This document shows, piece by piece, positions 44,473 to 53,798 of a stretch of 64,000 nt of DNA. A model generated the notes under the pieces. The model did not search any database. It saw nothing but the letters and a program-made list of their open reading frames with translations, and was not told the DNA's origin. This stretch comes from Vibrio sp. SCSIO 43137 (lineage in GTDB: Bacteria > Pseudomonadota > Gammaproteobacteria > Enterobacterales > Vibrionaceae). The translations under genes and the position numbers were made by a program. The DNA lies in assembly GCF_028201475.1 (NCBI RefSeq), contig NZ_CP116383.1, forward strand, positions 1,736,001 to 1,800,000, read 5' to 3'. Positions within the stretch are counted from its first letter, which is position 1; the number at the start of each line of letters is the position of its first letter.

Positions 44473-47400
44473 CTATTTGTCAATATCGTCGCAAACCCGG
44501 TTTCGTCCCTCCTGCTTTGCCTGATAAAGCAGATCATCTGCCCTGCTCAATGCCTGTGGGAAGTTCTCTTTATAGTCCCAGCAAGTAAGGCCGATACTAA
44601 CGGTAAACTGTATCTGTTGCTTCTCGTAAGTTACAACCATCTGCTCCACCAGGCAGGCAATCCGGTTTACTACCTTATTGGCCTCTTTGGCGGTGATATG
44701 GCTGATAATCAAACCAAACTCTTCTCCGCCTAAACGGCCGAAGATGTCCTTCTCGCGCAAATGCGACTGGATATACTCAGTGAACTGTCTCAGAACAATA
44801 TCACCAGCGGTATGACCATAGGTATCATTAAGACGTTTAAAATGATCGATATCCAGCATGGCCACGGATACCGGCAGAAGCGGTTCACTGACTCTTAACT
44901 CTTCTGCGTTGCGCTTGAATGCCCTTCGGTTCTGAGCTCCGGTAAGAGGATCGGTAAAGGCCTGATGTTTTAACCTCCTCTCACGCTCTTTACGGTCTGA
45001 AATATCAGTAATAGTGACAAACAACCCTGTACCAAAGTCCAGTGCTATCTCAGTTACGGTCAATACTGCCCAGAACAACTTGCCGCAATAGGTGCGCATT
45101 TCACACTCAAAATCTGTGATTCCGCCATCTTGTTCCAGCTTGGCAAACATACGCTTTCTGTCGTTTTCGTCTGCATAAAACTGGCTGGCATTAACGCTAT
45201 AGAACTGATCTTTACTTAACTCTAAACACTCAAAAAATAGCTCATTGGCCTGAATCAAACTCCCTTCGACGGTCGTAATTCCGTAAGGGACAGGCATTGC
45301 CTGCATAATCACTTCCAAATGCTTGTTCTTACGATTCAGCTCGACGGTTCGTTGATCAACCGCCTTTTCCAGCAGTTCGTTTTGCTTTTCCATCTGCTGA
45401 TAATAACTGGCATTCTGATAGCTGATAGCAAATTGGCCTGCCAGCAGTTCCAACACTTGTACTCTTTGTGCGGTAAACAGATTTGTCGTTTCAGTGTGTT
45501 CCAGATAAAGAGTACCAATCATTTTGTCATGGACAAACAGAGGCAAACAGAGAGCAGAACAGACATTGTGCTGCTGAACATAACTGTCCTGCATATACTC
45601 CTGATCATGAGTGGCATCCTTAACCACCAACATTTTTCTGGTATTCAGGCTGTAAAACAGCATGGATTCAGGACCTTGTAGCGGTTCATCACATTCCTCA
45701 GCTAAACGACCTTTTCGCCACCCTGCTACCCCTTTCCAGCTCCGGTCAGTAAACTGAAACAGAGTCACGTTCTGCGCCCCGGACAAAGTCGCTGTCTTTT
45801 GCAACATACGGTGAATCAGCTCTGTTAAAACCAGAGGCTGTGAAATATCCTGAGAGGCTGAGATCACCGAACGCCAGTCAAAATGTTGCATTGATGCCCG
45901 GTCCGGAAGATAGCTGGTTTCTCTTAACTGAATATCCAGCTCATTACTTTTAGCAAAAGCACCCCACTTACTATATATACTTCTGGCTTGCTCAAAGTAG
46001 GCCGTTGCCATGGCGTTTTGATTTAGTTTCTGACGATAGAGTCCGGCTCTCTCATTAGCGATTGCCTGATAAAGGGCAAAACCCTGTTTTGCTGCTGCTT
46101 GTATGGCTTGTTCATAAAAGCAGTAGGCATTAATTTCATCCTGTTCAATGGCGGCAAGCTCGGCTTTTATCAGACAATATCCCGATGTAAAGTTGTCCGG
46201 ATTCAGCTCATACCAGCCCTGATATTTAATCCAGGCCTGCTCAAACCAGTTTTGCTGGTAAGGGGTTATTTTTTCAGCATGCTGTTGCTTCAGGGCAAGT
46301 ATGGAAAGAATTGAAAGCTGAGTATAAACCGCCTCATGGAAAATCCCTTCATCCAGTTCATCCTGCCCCAGAGATTCAGACAAGGTAACATTTAAGGTTT
46401 TTTCATAATTGCCAAACAGATAGCCCTGCAACAGCCGGCCGATTAAACGGTCATACTTGCCACACATGTAATTGGTCTGTTGGTAAAATTCACAGGCCTC
46501 ACCTTCATATCCCTGTGTATGATCCAGATCCACCAGATTGTCCAGTCTGCCGTCTAAAATATGCAACAGGTTCTTCTGTAGCTGGCTAAGATACACCTGA
46601 GCCGGCTGCTTTATTTCACGACAGATCTCTATAACCCTTTCAACCCGGCTCAACATTGAGTCTATAGACGGCGCGATAAGCAACTCAGCATAAAAGCCGA
46701 AGATATAAGCGTGTACGCCCCAATAGTAATCCCCCTGCTCAAAACATTGCTGAAATGCCACATCTCTCAGTTCCGCGCTTTTTCTCAGTGGCAGTTGCCA
46801 CGGCAAAATAAAGTTACTTTGCATCATAGATAAACGGCCTTGCAACAGAGGGTTACGCTCGTAGTTACGACTGATTATCTGAGAGTAGTGACTGGCTTCG
46901 AACGCCGTAGGGTAATCTTTTAAAACCTTAGTACACAACAAGCCATACATTGTATATACATAGCTTGAATACGCAGAGTTACCGTGCAAATGAGTCAACT
47001 CAAGAAGTTTAAGAATGGTCATTGGAAACAGCAGTGAACCTGAGTTATAGCAGCAAGGTTGCATCGCCATAAGGATATCAAGGGTACGGATAACCTTTTC
47101 GTTTTCCGCGTCCGGCTTATCCACCAGCTTACTAAACGGAATCTTCCGAAGTTGCCTCTGAGCATCCGCTATGGCCGCCTGCAAGGCTTCCATATTGCCT
47201 TCAAGCTTACAATCAAGCTGAGCAAGCGCTTTCTGCCCCTGCTCTATAGCCCTGTTAAGCTCACCATAACGGGTATACTGAGTGATCAAAATCACCTGAA
47301 GCATGGTCTGTTGCTGAACACTTAACTGCTTATGTTCAAGGTGACTTTGGTACTCTTCGGCCTCCTCATAACGTCCGGCCAGATAGAGGCACTCCAGCTT

Positions 47401-49749
47401 CTCAATAGATGCCTGATGAGCTATATCAAGGTTAACGTCCCGCTCAATAAGCCTGAACAGCTGGTTAAGGTGACTCACCGCCGTACTGTATGCGCTGGAT
47501 GCCTTCGACTTTCTTGCTGCCAGCAGGTTAAGCTGAATCAGTTCGCTTATCTGTTCCGGCGATAACTTATCGTGCACCCGGTTAAGATGGGAGACAATAC
47601 TGAAACAGTACTCTTCTTTTGCTTCGGGCTGCGAATCGATTTTGTCCAGCAATAGCTTACCGACCTGATAATGAGTGCTCCCTTTCAGTTTATCTGTTGC
47701 GTCAGAATAGGCTGCTTGCTGAACCCTGTCATGAAGAAAGCGGATCCCGGCAATTAGCTTTTTCTCTCTGCCCTTCCCGCGGCTTATAACAATTAACAAG
47801 CCTGCATTAAGCGCCGGTTGAAGCAAACGCAATGTCTGCTGGTAATTAGCCTGACCGGAAAGATGCTGCAACACTTCCATTTTAACGGAAGCCCCTATAC
47901 AGGCAGCCTGCTGCAACAGCAGCTTTGTGCCCTCTGGCAGGCGGCTTAGTTTTTTAGTCATCAGGCTGACGACATTATCGGTAATATTTTGCTGGCGGAT
48001 CTGCTCCGTAGACCAGCTCCATTTTTTCTTTACACGATCAAAACCGAGTAGCTCTCTCTGATACAGCTCCTGAATAAATTGACGGAAGAAAAACGGATTA
48101 CCACCTGTCTTTTCGTATATCAGTTTTGCAAGGGCGGCCACTTTTTCGACGGGTTGCTGAAGGGTATCCGAGCATATCTGCTGCAAAGTCTGCTGTGACA
48201 ATGGTGCGAGAGAGATACGTTTTAACCGTATGGACAGCTGCTCCACCTCTTGTAACATTTTACTAAATGAATGTTTTTCATCGACTTCATTGTCCCTGTA
48301 TGCACCTACAATCAGGCAGTTCTTGCTTCTGTTGTCGGCAATTAACAGGCGAATCAGGTTTATACTCGCCATATCTGCCCATTGAATGTCGTCGATAAAA
48401 AACACCAATGGTCGGTATGAGGTGCAAATAGTATGAATAAAGTCGAGGAATACCCGGTTAAAGCGGTTCTGCTGCTCTTCTGCACCTAACAAGGGCAGTA
48501 CAGGCTGAGGGCCAAGCAAACGACCAAGATCAGGAAGTATTTCCACCAACACCTGAGCATTAGGGAAAAGCGCTTTATTTATTCGCTCTTTCCAGCTGTC
48601 CACTTCGTCATCCGGCAGGGAATGAATATGCTTCACCAACTGGCTCAACGCCTGCTCAATCGCCCGGTAAGGAACATCTCTCTGAAACTGATCAAACTTC
48701 CCGGACAGATACAGGCCATCGGAACTGATTACAGATTTACGGATACCATGCACCAGCGACGACTTACCGATTCCTGAATAGCCCGCGACCAGAACCGCTT
48801 CAGAAGGCCCGTTAGTTACCCGCACAAATGCATCGGTAAGCAGTTTGCTTTCCTGCTCACGACCGTAAAGTTTCTGCGGAATAACTAAACGGTCCGAAAG
48901 CCGCAGAGAGTCCCTGTCAGCCATTAGTCTGGATGAAGAATTGGCTGAAATAAAGCTGATATCTTTAAGTACGCCTTCCGCACTTTGGTATCTATGAGCC
49001 GCTTCCTTCTCAACAAGAGCACGTATCAACTCAGATACGTTGAATTTATACTCACCAAAATCATCTATGCGCAGTTGATTCTGGTACTCCATGCTGCGCG
49101 AGATATGAGCGTAGCCAATCTCTTCAGGATCCTGAATTCCGGCAAAAGGCAGGTTACCGGTAAACAACCAAATCAATACACAGCCCAGTGAGTATAAATC
49201 GGTGCGGTTATCAATTGTCTGTTCCAGAAGGTAGGTTTGCTCAGGGGCGAGAAAATGAGCATCGGCATTGTATGGATAAAAGGCGCTGATACCAGATGAT
49301 CCTTTAGGACAAGTACGCGCGACACTAAAATCTATTACTTGAGCCTGCTTAAGATCCTGACTAACAATAAAACTGGAAGGCCTGACAGAAAAATGAAAAA
49401 TATTGCGCCCATGAACCTGAGCTAAAGCGGAGGTCACTGAGCTGGCAATCGCCAGCTTTTGTTCAAAACTAAGTCTGTTTATATCAAGCTCAGGAAGCCA
49501 GTAATGGCAACGGGACGTCAGCCTTAAATGATTATCCTCTTCAGATAAAACTTCAGGAGCTCCCTGCCCCTTGAGTTCATTGAGGCACTGTTGTTCGTTT
49601 TTTTTAGCCGCCTGAACCTGAAAGCTTTCTGTCTGATTTGACCAGCCACGCAGCCACTGATGTTCATCCCGCTTTAACAGTAAAAATCGTTCTTTATAAT
49701 CATTTTCATTTGCGTTTTTATAACCCGGTAGTAGTTCCACTAACAGCAC
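44473..49749 (-). CDS. Giant pseudokinase-AAA ATPase-TPR-GAF-PAS-GGDEF signalling protein
   Basis: A 1758-residue cytosolic protein. Order: a Ser/Thr-kinase-like domain (about 1-270) that keeps LAPEQTYLL and RTDLYSLGCVL but has HFSVRPSSF where HRDxKxxN is expected and DFS for DFG, so it is probably catalytically dead; an AAA_16-type ATPase (about 293-480) with Walker A GYSGIGKSS and Walker B FFIDDIQWAD; a long helical, TPR-like stretch (about 650-1280); GAF (about 1300-1450); PAS (about 1480-1600); and GGDEF (about 1605-1758) with the active motif GGEEF and an inhibitory RxxD site (REKD) five residues before it. It should make c-di-GMP under control of the upstream modules. Stand-alone gene. 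Confidence 0.85.
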   Translation of the reverse strand: MLLVELLPGYKNANENDYKERFLLLKRDEHQWLRGWSNQTESFQVQAAKKNEQQCLNELKGQGAPEVLSEEDNHLRLTSRCHYWLPELDINRLSFEQKLAIASSVTSALAQVHGRNIFHFSVRPSSFIVSQDLKQAQVIDFSVARTCPKGSSGISAFYPYNADAHFLAPEQTYLLEQTIDNRTDLYSLGCVLIWLFTGNLPFAGIQDPEEIGYAHISRSMEYQNQLRIDDFGEYKFNVSELIRALVEKEAAHRYQSAEGVLKDISFISANSSSRLMADRDSLRLSDRLVIPQKLYGREQESKLLTDAFVRVTNGPSEAVLVAGYSGIGKSSLVHGIRKSVISSDGLYLSGKFDQFQRDVPYRAIEQALSQLVKHIHSLPDDEVDSWKERINKALFPNAQVLVEILPDLGRLLGPQPVLPLLGAEEQQNRFNRVFLDFIHTICTSYRPLVFFIDDIQWADMASINLIRLLIADNRSKNCLIVGAYRDNEVDEKHSFSKMLQEVEQLSIRLKRISLAPLSQQTLQQICSDTLQQPVEKVAALAKLIYEKTGGNPFFFRQFIQELYQRELLGFDRVKKKWSWSTEQIRQQNITDNVVSLMTKKLSRLPEGTKLLLQQAACIGASVKMEVLQHLSGQANYQQTLRLLQPALNAGLLIVISRGKGREKKLIAGIRFLHDRVQQAAYSDATDKLKGSTHYQVGKLLLDKIDSQPEAKEEYCFSIVSHLNRVHDKLSPEQISELIQLNLLAARKSKASSAYSTAVSHLNQLFRLIERDVNLDIAHQASIEKLECLYLAGRYEEAEEYQSHLEHKQLSVQQQTMLQVILITQYTRYGELNRAIEQGQKALAQLDCKLEGNMEALQAAIADAQRQLRKIPFSKLVDKPDAENEKVIRTLDILMAMQPCCYNSGSLLFPMTILKLLELTHLHGNSAYSSYVYTMYGLLCTKVLKDYPTAFEASHYSQIISRNYERNPLLQGRLSMMQSNFILPWQLPLRKSAELRDVAFQQCFEQGDYYWGVHAYIFGFYAELLIAPSIDSMLSRVERVIEICREIKQPAQVYLSQLQKNLLHILDGRLDNLVDLDHTQGYEGEACEFYQQTNYMCGKYDRLIGRLLQGYLFGNYEKTLNVTLSESLGQDELDEGIFHEAVYTQLSILSILALKQQHAEKITPYQQNWFEQAWIKYQGWYELNPDNFTSGYCLIKAELAAIEQDEINAYCFYEQAIQAAAKQGFALYQAIANERAGLYRQKLNQNAMATAYFEQARSIYSKWGAFAKSNELDIQLRETSYLPDRASMQHFDWRSVISASQDISQPLVLTELIHRMLQKTATLSGAQNVTLFQFTDRSWKGVAGWRKGRLAEECDEPLQGPESMLFYSLNTRKMLVVKDATHDQEYMQDSYVQQHNVCSALCLPLFVHDKMIGTLYLEHTETTNLFTAQRVQVLELLAGQFAISYQNASYYQQMEKQNELLEKAVDQRTVELNRKNKHLEVIMQAMPVPYGITTVEGSLIQANELFFECLELSKDQFYSVNASQFYADENDRKRMFAKLEQDGGITDFECEMRTYCGKLFWAVLTVTEIALDFGTGLFVTITDISDRKERERRLKHQAFTDPLTGAQNRRAFKRNAEELRVSEPLLPVSVAMLDIDHFKRLNDTYGHTAGDIVLRQFTEYIQSHLREKDIFGRLGGEEFGLIISHITAKEANKVVNRIACLVEQMVVTYEKQQIQFTVSIGLTCWDYKENFPQALSRADDLLYQAKQEGRNRVCDDIDK

Positions 49750-50065
49750 ACTCCATGTTTCAGCAGTTAAGATAGTTCAATCTATAATTAACACTAATCA
49801 GACTAAGGTTAATTATATACCTTTAGATGTTAAACACCGCACTGTCCGGCTGTTAAAGGGTAATAGTGAGTGGTCTATCAAATCTGCCAATACTCAATGG
49901 CGCTAACTCATCTTCAACTATTTACAAACAACAGCTATTGATAATCAAAAATAACCTTTAGGAGGGATTTTTGATTATTTTTTTGATACACAACTGATAT
50001 ATCAGGCATGCATTAAGGTATATTTCGCTGCGCTAAATAGACGTCGATGAGAGAGTGAAAAATAG
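49750..50065. other. Divergent intergenic region with an inverted repeat
   Basis: 316 bp between the giant cyclase gene and the divergent membrane-protein gene. It is AT-rich and holds the inverted repeat at 49941-49978. No other element was recognised. Confidence 0.4.
49941..49978. promoter_or_regulatory. Perfect 12-bp inverted repeat
   Basis: Arms ATAATCAAAAAT (49941-49952) and ATTTTTGATTAT (49967-49978) flank a 14-nt centre containing TTTAGGAGGG. A T-rich run follows on the plus strand. It is mid-way between divergent starts, so an operator is possible; a terminator-like RNA hairpin is also possible. Confidence 0.5.
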
Positions 50066-50650
50066 ATGTTGATGACCGTTATTGGCTGGATCGGAATGGC
50101 TCAGTACCTTGTCGCCTTTGTATTACTTAGCCTGAATATCATTGAAAAGAACCGCCTCTACTATCTTCTTAATGCATCAGGCTGTCTGTTTTTGGTGATC
50201 TATTCTGTTAGCATCAACTCCTATCAGATAGCGGTTATTAACCTGGTCTGGATAGTCGTCAGCGTTCTCGCTTGTTACAACCGCGTACCCGATCTGCGTC
50301 TGTTTGACGGCCGGGTGTTTGCCGGCGTTGTTATCGGTTTATTGCTGGGAGACGTAATCGCCTATTACAGTAATGCCCACCAGTTAGCTATAGATATACT
50401 TGGCTGGTTATCCGTCTGGCTTTATCTGGCAGCCTACTGGCTGCTACTCAATCAGCGTATGTCTCTTGACTATTATCGCTACGTCAATGTTCTGGCGCCA
50501 ATAGCCATTCTCCCGATTCTTTACATGGATCAGAACTGGCCAAACTTTACCTCTAACTCTATCTGGCTTGTGGTGGCACTGGCAGGCATTATTAAAAGCC
50601 GCATCGGCACACCGGCTTCCCGCCAACAGGAATCCGTTGCTGTTGAGTAA
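50066..50650 (+). CDS. Polytopic membrane protein, CBU_0592-like
   Basis: A 194-residue hydrophobic protein with about seven short transmembrane helices arranged in two similar halves (WIGMAQYLVAFVLLSLNII and LGWLSVWLYLAAYWLLLNQ). The pattern is like the CBU_0592 family and PQ-loop-like small membrane proteins of unknown function. No function assigned. The next gene is under a cobalamin riboswitch, so this one is not part of that operon. Confidence 0.65.
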   Translation: MLMTVIGWIGMAQYLVAFVLLSLNIIEKNRLYYLLNASGCLFLVIYSVSINSYQIAVINLVWIVVSVLACYNRVPDLRLFDGRVFAGVVIGLLLGDVIAYYSNAHQLAIDILGWLSVWLYLAAYWLLLNQRMSLDYYRYVNVLAPIAILPILYMDQNWPNFTSNSIWLVVALAGIIKSRIGTPASRQQESVAVE

Positions 50651-50780
50651 GCCCCCTCAAATAACTGTTAAAAATCACAGTCATTCTCAAGAATTTTAAA
50701 TTGTATTTCAGACAATTAACTTAAAATTGACCTATCTCAGGTTTAGCAGACCATTTGCTGGGCACACTAGGTCAGTCTAA

Positions 50781-50945
50781 AGGTGAAACTGAAATTGACG
50801 TTTTGAAAAGGGAACCGGGTGTAATTCCCGGGCTGTACCCGCAACTGTAAATGGCGAGCTGTTTGCGACAATATCCACTGAAATTTTCGGGAAGGATAGC
50901 AAAAGAGTGAAGACCCATAAGCCAGGAGACCTGCCTTTTGACGGG
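50781..50945 (+). promoter_or_regulatory. Cobalamin (B12) riboswitch
   Basis: The conserved blocks of the cobalamin aptamer are present in order: AGGTGAAACTG, GGGAACCGGGTGTAATTCCC, GGGCTGTACCCGCAACTGTAA (the B12 box, split here) and GCCAGGAGACCTGCC. It is followed by a GGGAGA-TTAA-TTTCTCC stem (50943-50959) and a further stem at 51072-51097 just before the ribosome site of the chelatase gene. B12 binding is expected to turn down the following operon, probably at the level of translation, since no U-run is seen. Confidence 0.92.
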
Positions 50946-51126
50946 AGATTAATTTCTCCGTAAAACAAGCGAGCGGGTTACTCGACGATTTCTAATTATT
51001 AACAATACAACTCTTTGTAATAAATAGAGCGTAACTTCCCATCTGCCTGTTTTTGAATTAGCAAAACTAAATAACCTTTCTCAGCAAAGAAAGGTTAATA
51101 ATTAAATGTTATTTCGGAGACTTTCC

Positions 51127-52125
51127 ATGAAGCTTAAAAAAATAGTTACCAAGGCTCTTGTGTCTATATCAGCAGCCTGCTTTCTATCCGCCCCAGTCTA
51201 TGCAGATAATTCTATGAAACAGAAAAAACAAGAGAAGTCGGCCATTGTACTGGCTGCATTCGGAACCACTTACAATACCGCTGTAGATTCACTAATCGGC
51301 ATTCAGCAGGAAATTCAGAAAGCTTATCCGGACACTCCGGTTCGCTTTGCTTTTACTTCAAACATTATCAGAAAGAAATGGCACAAGCGTCAGAACGATG
51401 AACAATATAAAAAAGAGCACCCTGAAGTACCGGACTCTTTTTATCAGGTAAAAAATGTTCTCGGTACCATGGCTGATTTCCAAAATGAAGGCTACAGAGA
51501 TATTGTGGTTCAGACCACTCTGTTAACCCATGGCGAAGAATTTATCGATCTGAAAGCCTATGTAGATGCATTAGCCTCCATTGAAACCATTAAGCAGAAA
51601 TATAAACCGTTTAACAAGGTAGCCATTGGCCGGCCGCTGATGGGAACCTGGGGGCATGCCTACGAGTATGGTCAGGATATAGAAAAGCTCAGTCAGGCAC
51701 TTAAATCTGACGTTATGCAGGCAGAAAAAGATGGCGCGGCTCTTGTTTATATGGGGCACGGCAATGAACACCTCTCTACCGGCCTCTATTACGAACTGGA
51801 AGAGCAGTTAAACAAAGATTACCCACAAGTTTCATCTTATGTCGGGCTGGTGGAAGGAAATCCGAGTTTTGACACTCTTCTGGCTAAGCTGCAACGAGAC
51901 GGCATTAAAAAAGTGCTGCTTAAGCCGCTAATGGTGGTTGCCGGCGATCACGCTACTAACGATATGGCAGGCGACGAAGATGATTCGTGGAAAATTGCCC
52001 TGACGAATGCCGGAATCAAGACAACACCCGTTCTTGCCGGTCTTGGCAGTAACAGTGACATTCAGAAAATTTATCTTCAGCACCTGGCCGATGCTGCTAA
52101 AGACACAGGTATCACTCTTAAGTAA
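51127..52125 (+). CDS. cbiK: Exported CbiK-type sirohydrochlorin cobaltochelatase-like protein
   Basis: A 332-residue protein with a Sec signal peptide (KKIVTKALVSISAACFLSAP, cleavage near VYA-D), so periplasmic. The start is ATG 51127 with GGAG 8 nt upstream. The chelatase fold is shown by IVLAAFGTTYNTAVDSL, the His of TLLTHGEEF, MGHGNEHLSTGLYYEL and LLKPLMVVAGDHATNDM; these hold the metal-binding His residues of CbiK. Cytosolic CbiK inserts cobalt into sirohydrochlorin. A periplasmic form is known in Desulfovibrio, where a transport role was suggested. Here it leads a riboswitch operon of transporter genes, with no other cobalamin synthesis genes, so a role in metal or tetrapyrrole uptake is more likely than synthesis. 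Confidence 0.85.
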   Translation: MKLKKIVTKALVSISAACFLSAPVYADNSMKQKKQEKSAIVLAAFGTTYNTAVDSLIGIQQEIQKAYPDTPVRFAFTSNIIRKKWHKRQNDEQYKKEHPEVPDSFYQVKNVLGTMADFQNEGYRDIVVQTTLLTHGEEFIDLKAYVDALASIETIKQKYKPFNKVAIGRPLMGTWGHAYEYGQDIEKLSQALKSDVMQAEKDGAALVYMGHGNEHLSTGLYYELEEQLNKDYPQVSSYVGLVEGNPSFDTLLAKLQRDGIKKVLLKPLMVVAGDHATNDMAGDEDDSWKIALTNAGIKTTPVLAGLGSNSDIQKIYLQHLADAAKDTGITLK

Positions 52126-52189
52126 TAAACAACTGTCCGCAGGGCCGGATTGACGCCGGCCCCTTTTACCAGTTTTAGAGAGCCTGACT

Positions 52190-53065
52190 ATGTCATTACA
52201 AACCGCAGCTGTTCCGATCATTGAGACAATCGCCTTAAGCCGCCAGTTTGATAAATCAACAGCGGTCGATAAAGTAGATTTTACCCTTTATAAGGGTGAA
52301 ATCTGTGCCTTCCTTGGTCCCAATGGTGCCGGTAAAACCACCACAATAAAAATGTTAACTGGCCTGCTGGAGCCCAGTAGCGGTGAAGTTCTTTATCAGG
52401 GAGAGAAGTATCACCCGCGAAGGGTAAACCTTAAAAAACTGATTGGTGTGGTTCCTCAGCATAACAATATTGACCGGGAACTTACCCTTGAAGAGAACCT
52501 GCGGGTACACGGATACCTTTATCATATGAAGGGTGCAGAGCTAAGCCAGCGTATCCGAGAGTGTCTTGAGTTTGCCGAACTCACTGATCATGCCAAGAAA
52601 CCTGCAGGAAAACTTTCCGGTGGATTGAAGCGCAGGTTAGTTATTGCCCGTGCCCTTATGCACAAACCGAAAATTCTGTTTCTCGACGAGCCGACCGTAG
52701 GGTTGGATCCCCATAGCCGCCGCAAGATGTGGGCTTTTCTGAGTAAAATTAATCGCCAGCAGGCGTGCACTATATTTCTCACCACTCACTATATTGAAGA
52801 AGCTGAAAAGCTGGCCGCCAGAGTCATCTTTATCGAGCAGGGAAAGATAATCACTGAGGGTTCCCCTGAGACACTTAAAAAAGCGGTTGGTCAGTATGTT
52901 GTCGATATTCAGGGCGAGGAGCTTAAACAGGAATTTTTTGACTGCAGAACGCAGGCATTAACTCGTCTGGAGCAAATTACAGAAACCGCAGTGAGCATCC
53001 GGGAAACCACGCTGGAAGACGCATTTATTACCATGACAGGAAAGAGGCTTTTGAAAAATGCTTAA
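52190..53065 (+). CDS. ABC-2 type transporter, ATP-binding protein
   Basis: A 291-residue ATPase: Walker A GPNGAGKTTT, Q-loop PQHNNID, signature LSGGLKRRL, Walker B ILFLDEPTVGLD and switch His TTHYIEEAE. The C-terminal extension (about 225-290) is as in the NodI/DrrA exporter group. It overlaps the permease gene by 8 bp. The substrate is not readable. Downstream of the B12 riboswitch by way of the chelatase gene (64-bp gap). Confidence 0.88.
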   Translation: MSLQTAAVPIIETIALSRQFDKSTAVDKVDFTLYKGEICAFLGPNGAGKTTTIKMLTGLLEPSSGEVLYQGEKYHPRRVNLKKLIGVVPQHNNIDRELTLEENLRVHGYLYHMKGAELSQRIRECLEFAELTDHAKKPAGKLSGGLKRRLVIARALMHKPKILFLDEPTVGLDPHSRRKMWAFLSKINRQQACTIFLTTHYIEEAEKLAARVIFIEQGKIITEGSPETLKKAVGQYVVDIQGEELKQEFFDCRTQALTRLEQITETAVSIRETTLEDAFITMTGKRLLKNA

Positions 53066-53798
53066 CGGAGTTAAAGGTATTTATTACCGCGAATGCAGCA
53101 TTCTCAGAAAGAAGCTGGTGCGTACCGTTCTCGCCGGTGCTGTTCCTCCTTTTCTCTATCTGATGGCGTTCGGTTTTGGCGTGGGTAAAGGGACAACGGT
53201 TGAAGGAATCGACTATCTCACCTTCTTGCTTCCCGGCCTTTTAGCCATGGCAAGTATGAACCAGAGTTACAATATAGCCACAGAGATTAATATCAGCCGC
53301 TTTTACCTGAAGATTTTTGAAGAGTTTTTACTGGCACCGAATCAACGCTGGCAAATTGTCATTGGCGAATTGTTATACGGTATGACTAAAGGGATGATTC
53401 CCGTGGTTATTATCGCTATATACAGTGTTGCCTGCGGAGTTTCTCTTAGCTTCTCGCTGCTGTTTTTAATTGCCCTTGCACTGCATCTGGTCGCTTTTTC
53501 ACTGATTGGCTTTATTGTTGCCCTGAAGATGAAGAACCACAGGGATCAAGCCACCATGAATGCATTTATAATTACCCCTATGATGTTTCTCTCCGGCACC
53601 TTCTTTCCTGTTGATCAGATGCCGTTTATTATCCAGCTACTGGCGGGCATTTCACCCCTGACCTATAGCGCAGATCTTATTCGCACGGCACTGCTGGACA
53701 CTGGCGGCTTCTCTTTCAACTCCGTCGCTATACTCGTTGCTCTGGATCTTATCTTGTTGTTTGTTGCCAGCCGCATAGTACAGAAGGTAGAAGTATGA
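53058..53798 (+). CDS. ABC-2 type transporter, permease
   Basis: A 246-residue integral membrane protein with six predicted helices and the ABC-2 signature region (MFLSGTFFPVDQMPFIIQLL, then SPLTYSADLIRTALL) of NodJ/DrrB-type exporters. Its stop overlaps the next gene by 4 bp (ATGA), so export and import units are translationally linked. Confidence 0.87.
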   Translation: MLNGVKGIYYRECSILRKKLVRTVLAGAVPPFLYLMAFGFGVGKGTTVEGIDYLTFLLPGLLAMASMNQSYNIATEINISRFYLKIFEEFLLAPNQRWQIVIGELLYGMTKGMIPVVIIAIYSVACGVSLSFSLLFLIALALHLVAFSLIGFIVALKMKNHRDQATMNAFIITPMMFLSGTFFPVDQMPFIIQLLAGISPLTYSADLIRTALLDTGGFSFNSVAILVALDLILLFVASRIVQKVEV

